64,000 nucleotides of DNA from DAOTXR01 sp034435375 (GTDB lineage Bacteria > Chloroflexota > Anaerolineae > Aggregatilineales > UBA3940). Location: positions 62,001 to 126,000 of the forward strand of contig DAOTXR010000077.1 in the NCBI GenBank assembly GCA_034435375.1, given 5' to 3'. The translations under genes were made by a program, and so were the position numbers. The notes below the pieces were generated by a model. That model was not told the DNA's origin and did no database searches. It saw only the letters and a program-made list of their open reading frames with translations. This document shows positions 35,505 through 44,428 of the stretch, in pieces. Each line of letters opens with the position of its first letter. The stretch's first letter is position 1.

Positions 35505-37931
35505 CTACGGGGTTCCGTAGAGGGCGCGATACATGGCGTAGTGTTCGTAGATTCGCACCAGATAAGTCCTTGTCTCGGCCTTGGTGACGATCTCTACAAA
35601 AAGGTCTGGATCGCCCATGGCGCTGGTTTGCCAGTTCAGGGCGTTCCCCGATCCGGCGTTGTAAGCGGCCAGCACCGCATAGGGATCGCCATTGAAGCGG
35701 CTGAATTCATCGCTAAGAAGCCACGTTCCAAAGGCCACATTGATGTAAGGCCGTTGCAGGTCGGTCACTCGATAGCCTGGCCAGCCAATCTTCTGGGCAA
35801 TGTCCTCACCGGTCGGAGGCCAGATCTGCATCAGCCCTTGTGCGTCTGCCGACGAGGTCGCAAACCCCTCAAACAGGCTTTCCTGCTCGATCAGCGCGAA
35901 CACGAACAGAGGATCGAGGCCATACTGGCTGGAGTGCCTAAGGACTAGGTCCGAGAAATAAGTCGGATAGCGCATCCGAGCCAGGAACACAGGGCCGTCC
36001 AACGGGCTGATGGCGGCCAGAGTATGGAGACGTGCAGCAGCTAGAATCGATGATCGATACAGCCCGATCTCGCGGAAGTAAATCGCAAGCTGATAGCTTG
36101 CCAGTGGGTCGTCGAAATAATCCCTGCGGACCGCCTCGAAATCCTGCTTGGCATCGACGACCAGACCCAAATCCCACAACTCGCGCCCCCGGATCATGCG
36201 CGGATCGGCGGCAAGATCAGCCCGCAGTCCAGCAGCCAGTGGCGGCGTCTCATTCAAACCGAATTGTTGCACGATCCACTGCTCGGCCTCGGCCCGCCCC
36301 TCGTCGGGGGGGGCGGGGACAGAGATCGCGGCAGGAGGGCGATACGGCTGCTGTCCGTTGAGTAGGTCTGCTGCTCGTATCCCGAAGTAGCCGGTTGGCT
36401 CTATTGCCATGGCGTTATTGAGCGCCTGGACAGCGGCCTCACTCTGCCCGGCAGCTAGGTACGTTTTGCCTAACCACAGGTAACTCTCGGCAGGACGCGC
36501 TGTGACGGGGAGCTGCGCGACAGTCTCGAATAGCGTCGAGGCGTTGACCCAGTCTCCACTCCGGTAGAGGTCGAGTGCGATCTCGAACAGCCCTGTCGCA
36601 GATCGTTCGTCATTCGGAAATGAGGTCGCCAACTGCTGGTAGTAGCCAACGGCCCGATTGACATCTCCGCTTGACCTGGCCAATTCTGCGGCCTGGACGA
36701 GGGCGTCTGGGACCTGCGGCAGATCAGGGTAGTTCGCAACGAACTGGTCGAGGGTGGCGTAAGCATTGGCCGTATCGCCCAGGGCGCTGTAGATGTCGGC
36801 GATCTCTAGCCAGGCCATAGCCCAGGCCGGACCATCACTGGGGTTGAAACGCGAGATCAGCGCCTCTAGCTCACTCAGTGCCGACTGAGGGTTGCCCACA
36901 GCGCGATACGAACGGGCAATATACAGGTGAGTGTCTGGCTGTACCTCCTGGACCGGTGTCGCAGCGAGGTAGTTGAGAAAGGCCTGGATGGCAATGTCAT
37001 ACTGCCCCTGGGCAAAGTTGACCACGCCACGCTGATACTGATCTACCTCATACCCCACTTCGATCAGCGCGATCAGCGCACTGAGCGCTTCGTATTGGTC
37101 CGGATAGGTCATGAAGACATGGTTGAATTGGGCATAAGCGGCGTCGGTCTGCCCGGCTTCCATCTGCGTTTGCCCAATGTAGAACTCAATCCTGGCCCGG
37201 TAGTAGCTGTTCTGGGCGACATCGAGAATAGCTTGGTACTGGGCGATGGCTGCTTCGGCATTGCCCAAAGAACGGTAGATCGCGGCGACTTTTTCACGCA
37301 ACTCCAGTTTGCTGGCGACATAGCGATCGGCAGTGAGCGCTTGTTCGTAGGTCTGCAAGGCAAGGTCCGTCTGGCCCAGCGCCAGATAAGCGTCGGCAAT
37401 GCGCTCGTATACATAGCTGTCGATGATCCCCGGTCTGAATGTCAGATATGCCTGGTAGTCAGCAATCGCTCCAGGCCAGTCGTTCAGCCCCAACTTGGCG
37501 TCACCGCGCAGAAACACTGCCTGAGCCGCTTGTGGGTGATTGGGATTGTCGACCAGGAAGCTATCCAACACGACACGCGCAGCGGCGAAATCGCCACGAC
37601 GCAGGGAGGCATGCGCTAACCCGATCTGAGCTATAGTCCGCTCATCGGCTGTCGCTCCTGGGTCGCTCAGCACCTGCTGAAAAGCCAGCGAGGCAGCGTC
37701 CCAGTCGCCGTTGCGCAGGTCTCGTTCGCCCTGCTGGACGACCTCGATGGGCGTAGGGGTAGGGGTAGGGGCGATTGTCGGCGTTGGGCTGGGGGAGGGC
37801 GTCAGTGTCTCAGTCGGTGTGGCTGTGATCGGCGGGATGGGTTGTGGCAATGAGAGCTGGGGCATGTTGACGCATGCCGCCAATGCCAGTGTCGCCAACA
37901 GGATCGCTGGTGAGTTTCTGGTGAGTCGCAT
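35505..37931 (-). CDS. Lytic murein transglycosylase lipoprotein with TPR repeats
   Basis: An 808-residue outer-facing lipoprotein. Signal peptide with lipobox LAAC (Cys21), then a threonine- and proline-rich linker of PTPTP units, at least a dozen TPR-like helical pairs (about residues 65-600, such as ADAYLALGQTDLALQTYEQALTADRY), and an SLT domain at about 680-790. The catalytic Glu is in ALIEQESLF, followed by GLMQIWPPTGEDIA and the NVAFGTWLL, AAYNAGSGN motifs, as in Slt70/MltE. It cleaves peptidoglycan glycan strands. The ATG at 37931 follows a near-perfect promoter by 7 nt, a leaderless arrangement. Confidence 0.93.
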   Translation of the reverse strand: MRLTRNSPAILLATLALAACVNMPQLSLPQPIPPITATPTETLTPSPSPTPTIAPTPTPTPIEVVQQGERDLRNGDWDAASLAFQQVLSDPGATADERTIAQIGLAHASLRRGDFAAARVVLDSFLVDNPNHPQAAQAVFLRGDAKLGLNDWPGAIADYQAYLTFRPGIIDSYVYERIADAYLALGQTDLALQTYEQALTADRYVASKLELREKVAAIYRSLGNAEAAIAQYQAILDVAQNSYYRARIEFYIGQTQMEAGQTDAAYAQFNHVFMTYPDQYEALSALIALIEVGYEVDQYQRGVVNFAQGQYDIAIQAFLNYLAATPVQEVQPDTHLYIARSYRAVGNPQSALSELEALISRFNPSDGPAWAMAWLEIADIYSALGDTANAYATLDQFVANYPDLPQVPDALVQAAELARSSGDVNRAVGYYQQLATSFPNDERSATGLFEIALDLYRSGDWVNASTLFETVAQLPVTARPAESYLWLGKTYLAAGQSEAAVQALNNAMAIEPTGYFGIRAADLLNGQQPYRPPAAISVPAPPDEGRAEAEQWIVQQFGLNETPPLAAGLRADLAADPRMIRGRELWDLGLVVDAKQDFEAVRRDYFDDPLASYQLAIYFREIGLYRSSILAAARLHTLAAISPLDGPVFLARMRYPTYFSDLVLRHSSQYGLDPLFVFALIEQESLFEGFATSSADAQGLMQIWPPTGEDIAQKIGWPGYRVTDLQRPYINVAFGTWLLSDEFSRFNGDPYAVLAAYNAGSGNALNWQTSAMGDPDLFVEIVTKAETRTYLVRIYEHYAMYRALYGTP

Positions 37932-37938
37932 GGCGGGG

Positions 37939-37967
37939 ATTATCCCGGTCTTTCCGGCAGTTGTCAA
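37939..37967 (-). promoter_or_regulatory. Leaderless promoter for the transglycosylase gene
   Basis: Consensus TTGACA (37967-37962), 17 bp spacer, GATAAT (37944-37939), then 7 nt and the ATG at 37931. No ribosome binding site fits in these 7 nt. Confidence 0.75.
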
Positions 37968-38135
37968 TGGGAATTGGTGATGAACGGGGCACTTGGATCG
38001 AGGGCTGGCATGTCGTAGTGCGGATCAGAAATTGACAGGATGAGGCAAGCAGCAGAAGTCGATGTTCTTGATCAGGACTCTGAATGAGGGGGCAAGACGA
38101 TGCCTTACCTGTTAGGAAGGGGATCGGTGACTGAG

Positions 38136-38618
38136 TCAAACATGTGGCTTGAGGTCGGCCTCCAGGCTCCGCACAAAGCCCATCAGCCGGGTGCGGTTGC
38201 TGGTGAAGCGCAACCCCTGGTAGCCGATGCCGCTGACACCGCAGAACCTGTCAGACATATCCTGCCAGACGATGATACGATATTGCTCGTCCGAGAGGCG
38301 GCTGATTCCCATCTCGAATAGGGGGGTCACTGGAACAAACGTCAGGTGATCGGTGCGGTTCTCTAGCAACATTCCCTTCAGGTCATTGATCAGGCGCTGA
38401 AGGTCGCGCTGAAGTATCTGGCCTGTCGCCTGGATCAATGGCTTAGGTTCTATGTCGGCCTTATCCTGGGTATAAAGCGCCCACTGGCATGCCAGCCACT
38501 TTCCCGGCGGGGATGCCTTTTCGCCGATCGCGCTCAGGCTAAGCTCGAACGAGATTGGGTATTCCGAGCAGTCTGTACTTCCATCGGGCCATTGAGCCAC
38601 GCAGAGCAGTTTTGCCAT
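38136..38618 (-). CDS. Hypothetical protein downstream of a response regulator
   Basis: A 160-residue soluble protein that I do not recognise. The alternation of amphipathic strands and a segment reading LQRLINDLKGMLLEN, then a run of short strands and a final helix (LMGFVRSLEADL), recalls the general layout of small WapI-like immunity proteins, but similarity is too weak for a claim. Start uncertain: ATG 38618 or TTG 38660, the latter overlapping the response regulator gene by 14 nt. Its closeness to that gene suggests a shared operon and a possible output or partner role. Confidence 0.5.
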   Translation of the reverse strand: MAKLLCVAQWPDGSTDCSEYPISFELSLSAIGEKASPPGKWLACQWALYTQDKADIEPKPLIQATGQILQRDLQRLINDLKGMLLENRTDHLTFVPVTPLFEMGISRLSDEQYRIIVWQDMSDRFCGVSGIGYQGLRFTSNRTRLMGFVRSLEADLKPHV

Positions 38619-38646
38619 GATATGTCTCGACTCTGATCTGTCGGTC

Positions 38647-39015
38647 TCAAGTGTCTCCAATCAGCTCATGGATCTTGGAGATCAGATCATGGTGCAAGAT
38701 AGGCTTCTGGAGATAATCGTTAGCCCCGGCTGCCATCCCTCGCTCGATTGATTCGGGGTCGCCCCGTGCCGACAAGATCAACATCGGAGTGTCCTGAGTG
38801 GCCGGCATAGCTCGGATGCATGAGCATAACTCGATGCCATCCATGCCAGGCATCATCACGTCTAGGATGATGAGGTCGGGTACGACAGTCTTCAGCAGAT
38901 CGAGCGCTGCGTAGGCATCACGAGCTTTCAGGACTTCAAAACCGCCACGTTCCAGCATGATGCCGATCAGGGTCAGCGCTCCAACTTCGTCATCCACTAC
39001 AAGCACTCTGGTCAT
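38647..39015 (-). CDS. Single-domain response regulator
   Basis: A 122-residue CheY-like receiver domain without output domain. The acidic pocket is VVDDE near residue 8, the phospho-acceptor Asp lies in LIILDVMMPGMDG (about 54), the switch Thr/Ser is in LILSARG, and the Lys in YLQKPI. It probably passes phosphate to or regulates a partner protein. The upstream open frame to 39132 is unconserved; ATG 39015 has AGGGGA upstream. It leads an operon with the hypothetical gene. No kinase lies nearby. Confidence 0.9.
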   Translation of the reverse strand: MTRVLVVDDEVGALTLIGIMLERGGFEVLKARDAYAALDLLKTVVPDLIILDVMMPGMDGIELCSCIRAMPATQDTPMLILSARGDPESIERGMAAGANDYLQKPILHHDLISKIHELIGDT

Positions 39016-39263
39016 AGATGGATCCCCTGCCGACTGTCTCAGCTGGATGGTGCTAGGAAATGCTGTTGGGCTGTGTGACAGTTTACTCTGGTTTCGATCA
39101 AATGTAAACCTTGCTGCCACCCGATGTGGCACTGCCAGTGAAATCTAGACAGCGAAGGGGTATGTTGGTCGCACGGCACTCAGAGACAATACTTCTCGCC
39201 CTGAGACATGCTCGTACCCTGCGTCCTCATTGTGTATCATATCATAGGTTTCACCCGGCGGGG

Positions 39264-39293
39264 TTAGAATTGTATGAAATTTCTCAGTATAAT
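39264..39293 (+). promoter_or_regulatory. Promoter for trmI
   Basis: TTAGAA (39264-39269) and TATAAT (39288-39293) are 18 bp apart. Transcription would start near 39300, between the promoter and the AGGAG site at 39313, and so excludes the longer open frame from 39111. Confidence 0.6.
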
Positions 39294-39323
39294 ATCCTAC
39301 CTCGTTCAGGTGAGGAGAAAGCC

Positions 39324-40178
39324 TTGCGTCGAGCACAAGTCGGCGATGTTGTTTTGTTGTTCAGCGCCAAGGACCGTAAACACTACATTCGCACCCTCCA
39401 GCCGGGTGCGCAGTTACAGACTCACCTGGGGGTGCTGGCCCACGACGATCTCATAGGTCAGCCCCTTGGAAGTTGCGTCAGGACCCATCTGGGTCATTCA
39501 TACTTCCTCCTGACGCCCACCACGGACGAGCTGATCCGCGATGTTCGGCGGGAGAGCCAGATCGTCTTTCCTAAAGATGCAGGCTATATTATCATGAAGC
39601 TGGGTATCAGACCTGGCTCGACAGTGATCGAGGCGGGCACTGGCAGCGGGGGCCTATGCCTGGCGCTGGCTACGATGGTCGGCGATTCTGGGCGCGTGTA
39701 CTCTTATGATGTGCGGGAGGACATGCAGCGGATCGCGCAGCGCAATCTGGAACGGGTAGGGCTGGCGCACCGTGTGACCTTCACTGTTCGCGATGCCAGT
39801 CTGGGATTTGACGAGACAGACGTCGACGCCTTATTTCTGGACATGTTGACGCCCTGGCAGGTGCTCGATCCAGCGCACGCGGCGCTGCGCGGCAGTGGGA
39901 TGCTGGGCTGCATTGTGCCGACCGTGAACCAGCTCATCGAGGTGGTGTCTGCATTGGAGCGACACCCAGGCTTCGGATTTGTCGAAGCCGAGGAGCTGAG
40001 CCTTCGGCCCTACAAGACGATCCCGGCGCGTGTGCGCCCTGAGGATCGAATCGTTGGGCACACGGGTTATCTGGTTTTTGCACGTGCGTTGGTTCCGCAG
40101 GGTGATGGCGAAGTTCGGCCCGTGACATTCTCAACCAGCAAGGATGATGGCGTGGAAGGCCAGGAGAGTCTATCATGA
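39324..40178 (+). CDS. trmI: tRNA (adenine-58-N1)-methyltransferase
   Basis: A 284-residue Rossmann-fold methyltransferase that makes m1A58 in the T loop of tRNAs, important for heat stability of tRNA. An N-terminal beta domain (RRAQVGDVVLLFSAKDRKHYI, 1-60) binds tRNA; VIEAGTGSGGLCLALA is the SAM motif, YDVREDMQRIAQRNLE and LFLDMLTPW are further family motifs. The frame runs upstream to 39111, but TTG 39324 has AGGAG 7 nt before it, starts precisely at the conserved domain and lies downstream of a good promoter. The next gene overlaps by ATGA. Confidence 0.92.
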   Translation: MRRAQVGDVVLLFSAKDRKHYIRTLQPGAQLQTHLGVLAHDDLIGQPLGSCVRTHLGHSYFLLTPTTDELIRDVRRESQIVFPKDAGYIIMKLGIRPGSTVIEAGTGSGGLCLALATMVGDSGRVYSYDVREDMQRIAQRNLERVGLAHRVTFTVRDASLGFDETDVDALFLDMLTPWQVLDPAHAALRGSGMLGCIVPTVNQLIEVVSALERHPGFGFVEAEELSLRPYKTIPARVRPEDRIVGHTGYLVFARALVPQGDGEVRPVTFSTSKDDGVEGQESLS

Positions 40179-41731
40179 GTCGACAGGGTTCACGCTCAGC
40201 ATATGGTCTGATCTGCATCAGTCTTATCCTCTTTGTTCTGCTGTTGACTGGCTGCCGAGGTGGCGGTAGCCCTACACCGGCACCCACGGTGGCAGGGCCA
40301 ACCACAGCAGCTGCGACGCAGCCAGCTCCTCTGACTGCTCCTCCGACTGGCTTGACTCCTGCGCTATCCACGGCTGAACCTACGAGTGCTCCTGGTTTTG
40401 CAGCGGGAACGGTCATTCTCAACCAATCAGCCTCTCTGGCTGTCCAGGGCGGTGATGTCGAGATGAGCTTTGACAGCGTGGCTTTCCAGGTCATACGCAT
40501 CGATTCGGAGCTGTCCAGCGGTCTTGTCGAGTATAAATTGCACCTGATGGACAAGTTTGGCAACATCATGGCCACGCTACAGGGCACATCGAATGATGCT
40601 GCGGTGGCGATCAATGAGTTTACACTGCCCTACGATGGAACGTACCGCATCGTTTTGGTGCCATCTGCTGGTGAAGGCTCGCTCCAGGTAACGGTCACCG
40701 CACTGTCTGTGCCTACTGGCGGCGGCCTGCTTGCAGCCGCGGGAGAAACGCTTCCGGGCGAGATGGCTGTTCGCGGAGTGTATCATACCTACCAGTTCAC
40801 ACTGGCTGCGGGTGAGGTCGTAACGATAGCCGCCGAAGCCGCCTCCAACGGCGCTCCGGACACCTTTTTTACGCTTTATGGGCCGGATGGCCGCTTTGTG
40901 ACCCAGGTGGACGACGTAAAGACGCCAGAGAACTTGAACGCAGTGCTGCCAGGGTTTGTGGCATCGCTGGCTGGCCCTTACACAGCGATAGTAGGCAACT
41001 ACGGTGAAACGCAGGGAACCTACACCTTCCGCGTCAGCCCTGATACGGAGCCGCCTGCGGCCTCAGGTCAGCCCAATTTGGTGTATAACACTGACTATCG
41101 CGCGGCACTGTACGAAGGCAGCCCACTGAGCGCCACCTTCGACGGCTCCACCGGCGACGTACTGCGAATTGAAGCGTTTGATCTTGCCCCTGAAGTGGAC
41201 GTGGACCTTCGCCTGTATAGCCCCTTCGATCAGGTCATTGCTTATGCTATCACTGCCGAACAGGGCCAGAACGAAGCAATCGGTGAAGTACAGCTTCCCT
41301 ACACTGGGCGCTATCGCCTTGAGTTGACGGCGCTGGGCAGTGGACAGGCCTCGTTCCATCTGATCCAGGCATCGTCTGGTGACCTGACTGGCGGCGGGAT
41401 CTTAGGTGACGAGCCAAGCGCGACTCGCTCTGGACGGATCAATGCTGCCAATGTGTTCCACTATTACCAGTTCAATGCAGCGGCAGGCGACCAGATCACC
41501 ATTACAGTGCGCTCAAGCAATATTGTCGGCGAGCTGGATATGGGCTTTGCCCTGCTCGGCCCCGACGGGCATCAGATGATCTTCGCCGACGACGCTGAGG
41601 ATTCTGACTCTCCCGATCCAGAGCTTATTGACTATGAGGTGTCACAGACCGGGTCGTATGTCATCGTCGTATACGCGTTTAACGATGCGCTTGGTACCTA
41701 TGAGCTTTCGTACCAGCGTTGGCAGAGGTGA
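40175..41731 (+). CDS. PPC-domain lipoprotein, first copy
   Basis: A 518-residue lipoprotein: signal peptide with lipobox LTGC (Cys27), a Thr- and Pro-rich linker to about residue 60, and then three or four beta-sandwich units that resemble bacterial pre-peptidase C-terminal (PPC) domains. Repeated phrases such as YHTYQFTLAAGEVVTIAA, FTLYGPDGRFVTQVDD and GPYTAIVGNYGETQGTYTFRV mark the units. These domains support or bind exported enzymes; here they stand alone. It overlaps trmI by ATGA. The following gene is a paralog with the same layout. Confidence 0.82.
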   Translation: MSRQGSRSAYGLICISLILFVLLLTGCRGGGSPTPAPTVAGPTTAAATQPAPLTAPPTGLTPALSTAEPTSAPGFAAGTVILNQSASLAVQGGDVEMSFDSVAFQVIRIDSELSSGLVEYKLHLMDKFGNIMATLQGTSNDAAVAINEFTLPYDGTYRIVLVPSAGEGSLQVTVTALSVPTGGGLLAAAGETLPGEMAVRGVYHTYQFTLAAGEVVTIAAEAASNGAPDTFFTLYGPDGRFVTQVDDVKTPENLNAVLPGFVASLAGPYTAIVGNYGETQGTYTFRVSPDTEPPAASGQPNLVYNTDYRAALYEGSPLSATFDGSTGDVLRIEAFDLAPEVDVDLRLYSPFDQVIAYAITAEQGQNEAIGEVQLPYTGRYRLELTALGSGQASFHLIQASSGDLTGGGILGDEPSATRSGRINAANVFHYYQFNAAAGDQITITVRSSNIVGELDMGFALLGPDGHQMIFADDAEDSDSPDPELIDYEVSQTGSYVIVVYAFNDALGTYELSYQRWQR

Positions 41732-41763
41732 AGTAGTTAAGCCAGCTTACGATCCGTGACGAC

Positions 41764-43329
41764 ATGAATTTCCTCGTGAATCAATGGCATCGTAGTTACG
41801 TTAGGTTCTTAGACAGCCTGGCGCTTGTCGCTGGGCTGGTTCTCGTTGGCTGCCAGGCGGGTGCAGTGATCTCGCGCGACACATTGACACCCACTGCCAC
41901 GCCGACGCCCTGGCCGACGTTGGCTCCTGTTGGCACCGTCTCGGCGACGCTGACGCCTCCATTTGGCATCACCCCCGTGTTGCGACCGGCAGGGCCGCAG
42001 CTGGTGGACCAGTTTCGAGTGACCGTGCTGGCGGACGCTGTCTCGGCCTTCCCTCTCGAAGGGACAGAGCTGTATCCGGTGCGCATAGAGGTGATCGTTC
42101 TTGATGGCGATCTGGACCCGGAAGTCACCCTCAACAATGCTCAGGGAGACAGGCTGGCCTACTCGAACAGCGGGGGCGTAGGCGAACCAGAGGTGATTGG
42201 GCAGTTCCAATTTCCGGCTGATGGCTACTATGAGTTAGGAATCGGTGCGGTGACCGGCAGTGGCTCAGTAGGAGTCTCAATCTACCAGATCGATACGACT
42301 GGCCTGCAGGGCGGTGGAACATTCACTGCTCCAAGCCAGGACCTCTATGGATCGATCACGCAGCCCTCTACCTACCAGACTTTTCGGCTCCAGGCGCAGC
42401 GGGGAGAGCGTTTCGACCTGGCTGCTATCGCCCAAACAGAGGGCTTGGACCTGGTATTTGAGCTTTATGGGCCTGATGGTGCACTCCTCGCGGCCCGCGA
42501 TGATAACATCGGCAAAGACCCTTACCTGTGGAACTTCATGCCGTCACAGTCGGGTATTTATACGGTTGTGGTCAGCAACTTCGATCAGACGGTGGGTGAT
42601 TACATCCTGCGTCTCAGCCCCTCTGTAGGGGGTGACCAAGCCGTGATTGCGAGCCGCACCGAAATCGAGTTGGTCGGTGCGCCGCGCCGCAGTGTGTGGC
42701 TTACACTCGCTGGCCGTGCCCTAGACGGCGTGTATGTCGAGGCCAGACCGGTCACGGCTGGTGTGGACCCGACCATTGCCTTCTACGATCCTTTCGGCAA
42801 TCGGCTGACTGCTGTTGACGAGTTTGGACCAGGGGAGACCGAGTCCCTCACAGCAGTCCAATTCCCTGTTGATGGTGTCTACCAGGTGGAGTTTGAGACG
42901 GTGGGTGAGGGTGGATCGGTTCAGTATTATATTCGTCCGATCAACCAGATCGATCTGGATGAAGGTGGGGGCATCGTGCCTGGCGGTGTGGGCCGCGTGG
43001 GCACGATCAACGGGCCGGGTACGGTCTATGCTTACTTGTTTGACGCGCAGGCTGGCGACCTCCTGGGCATTGATGCTCACGCAACCAGCAGCACGGGCCT
43101 CGATCTGGGCTTTGATCTGTTCGCGCCGGATGGCTCGCTGATCATGTCGCTGGACGACACGGTGGGCAAAAACCCTGTAGTCGACCGGTTTGAGGTGTCT
43201 CAGTCAGGGCAATACACGCTGGCGGTGTGGAATTACGGCAGCACAACGGGCACATTTGCCGTATTTGTGAACACGCCGGAAGCAGCAGCTATGCCTGGGC
43301 AAATGACGGCGCCCACTCCGACGCCTTAG
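41764..43329 (+). CDS. PPC-domain lipoprotein, second copy
   Basis: A 521-residue paralog of the previous gene. Signal peptide with lipobox LVGC (Cys30), a PTATPTPWPTL linker, then PPC-like units: TYQTFRLQAQRGERFDLAA, FELYGPDGALLAARDDN and GIYTVVVSNFDQTVGDYILRL show the same pattern as the first copy, and VYAYLFDAQAGDLLGIDA marks another. It ends in a short MTAPTPTP tail. It lies 32 nt after the first copy, so both are likely made together as cell-surface binding proteins. A ligand cannot be named. Confidence 0.82.
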   Translation: MNFLVNQWHRSYVRFLDSLALVAGLVLVGCQAGAVISRDTLTPTATPTPWPTLAPVGTVSATLTPPFGITPVLRPAGPQLVDQFRVTVLADAVSAFPLEGTELYPVRIEVIVLDGDLDPEVTLNNAQGDRLAYSNSGGVGEPEVIGQFQFPADGYYELGIGAVTGSGSVGVSIYQIDTTGLQGGGTFTAPSQDLYGSITQPSTYQTFRLQAQRGERFDLAAIAQTEGLDLVFELYGPDGALLAARDDNIGKDPYLWNFMPSQSGIYTVVVSNFDQTVGDYILRLSPSVGGDQAVIASRTEIELVGAPRRSVWLTLAGRALDGVYVEARPVTAGVDPTIAFYDPFGNRLTAVDEFGPGETESLTAVQFPVDGVYQVEFETVGEGGSVQYYIRPINQIDLDEGGGIVPGGVGRVGTINGPGTVYAYLFDAQAGDLLGIDAHATSSTGLDLGFDLFAPDGSLIMSLDDTVGKNPVVDRFEVSQSGQYTLAVWNYGSTTGTFAVFVNTPEAAAMPGQMTAPTPTP

Positions 43330-43405
43330 CATTGCCTACATATCACTTTGCGGACCATGTCTGGGGTTTGGCCTTTACGATTTCGATAAAATTGCTGCTT
43401 AGGGC

Positions 43406-43431
43406 AAAAGACCGGGCACTGGGCCCGGTCT
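43406..43431 (-). terminator. Rho-independent terminator after the L25 gene
   Basis: On the minus strand a 9-bp stem, AGACCGGGC (43431-43423) with GCCCGGTCT (43417-43409), encloses a 5-nt loop and runs into a T-run (43409-43406). The plus strand has no T-run after the hairpin. Confidence 0.75.
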
Positions 43432-43465
43432 GTGATGTTCCTCTGATGATAAGCGAGTGAACCTG

Positions 43466-44119
43466 TTACTCCTCTTCCTCCCGCTTGCGTTCGGTGATGA
43501 CCTCTACCTCCTGGCTCTCGACCATAAACAGTCCTTCCCCAGCCTCTTCCTCGATCTCCGCGGCGGCCACGTGATCGAGCCTCACCACTGGCTCCTCCGG
43601 GCGAGCCAAAATGCGTGCACCTTCGGGAACTTTGAGGTCGCTCACGCGCAGTTGTGCACCTACCTCGGTCAGTGTGCTCAGATCGACTTCGATGTGGTCG
43701 GGGAGTTGAGCGGGCAGGGCCTCGACCTCGATGGTGTTCATGATGTGGTTCAGGATAGCCGAGCCACTGGCCACGGCTGGCGATTCATTGACCAGCACCA
43801 CGGGCACCTCAGCGCTGATCGGGCGGTCCATCGAGACACGATAAAAGTCGACATGTAACATCTCACCCCGGATCGGCTCACGCTGGACGGACCGCGCCAG
43901 CGCCGGGATCTTTTCGCCATCCACGTGCAGTTCGATCAGCTTCGTACCGCCTGCCTGAGCTAGGGTGTTGCGAAGTTCCCGCTGGTTGATAGACAAAGCG
44001 ATCGGTTCGAATTCTGGCCCGTACAGTACTGCCGGAATCTGTCCCTGGCGGCGCAACTGCCGGACCTTCTTGCCAATCACCTGGCGTCTACTTGCCTCAA
44101 GAGTAATCACCTCAGCCAT
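43466..44119 (-). CDS. rplY: 50S ribosomal protein L25/general stress protein Ctc
   Basis: A 217-residue long-form L25 that binds 5S rRNA. The N-terminal L25 domain (residues 1-95; GKKVRQLRRQGQIPAVLYGPEFEPIAL) is followed by the beta-rich TL5/Ctc C-terminal domain (100-185; NTIEVEALPAQLPDHIEVDLS) and an acidic tail of Glu runs. The ATG at 44119 has GGAGATGACATC before it. A strong sigma-70 type promoter about 170 nt upstream gives a long leader. Monocistronic, ended by the terminator at 43406. Confidence 0.95.
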   Translation of the reverse strand: MAEVITLEASRRQVIGKKVRQLRRQGQIPAVLYGPEFEPIALSINQRELRNTLAQAGGTKLIELHVDGEKIPALARSVQREPIRGEMLHVDFYRVSMDRPISAEVPVVLVNESPAVASGSAILNHIMNTIEVEALPAQLPDHIEVDLSTLTEVGAQLRVSDLKVPEGARILARPEEPVVRLDHVAAAEIEEEAGEGLFMVESQEVEVITERKREEEE

Positions 44120-44298
44120 GATGTCATCTCCTCATTGCCGCCATGTGCGTGATCAGACCAACTTACTCACCTCATCCACCCCCATGGTTGGCGTGACTCT
44201 AGCGGCACGTGATCTGTCTGTGGACAAAATGAGCGGGCCTCTCCACCTTGTCCAGCGATGCCACCGAACACAGGGCGGGAGCGCCCCGCAGCGAGGAT
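44120..44298 (-). other. Long untranslated leader of the L25 gene
   Basis: Transcribed from the promoter at 44299-44327, this leader is about 170 nt. It contains a hairpin with GCGGG and CCCGC stems near 44275-44290, close to the 5' end. No reading frame of note. Ribosomal protein leaders often carry autoregulatory RNA, but I cannot show that here. Confidence 0.35.
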
Positions 44299-44327
44299 AT
44301 TGTACCGACCTGCGACACAAGCGTCAA
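44299..44327 (-). promoter_or_regulatory. Strong promoter for the L25 gene
   Basis: TTGACG (44327-44322) and TACAAT (44304-44299) on the minus strand, with the ideal 17-bp spacer. Confidence 0.75.
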
Positions 44328-44428
44328 TAGCAGATTGCGGCGTTGCCACCGGCGCAGTAAAAGGATTCACCGGAAGCTCTAAGACGCCCTCGGAATCACC
44401 ACAAACTTGCCGGACAATTCACGGTTGC

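Noticed and set aside
37741..37800. TAGGGG-like tandem repeat
   Set aside because: It is the coding strand complement of the Pro-Thr linker of the transglycosylase lipoprotein, a usual low-complexity linker.
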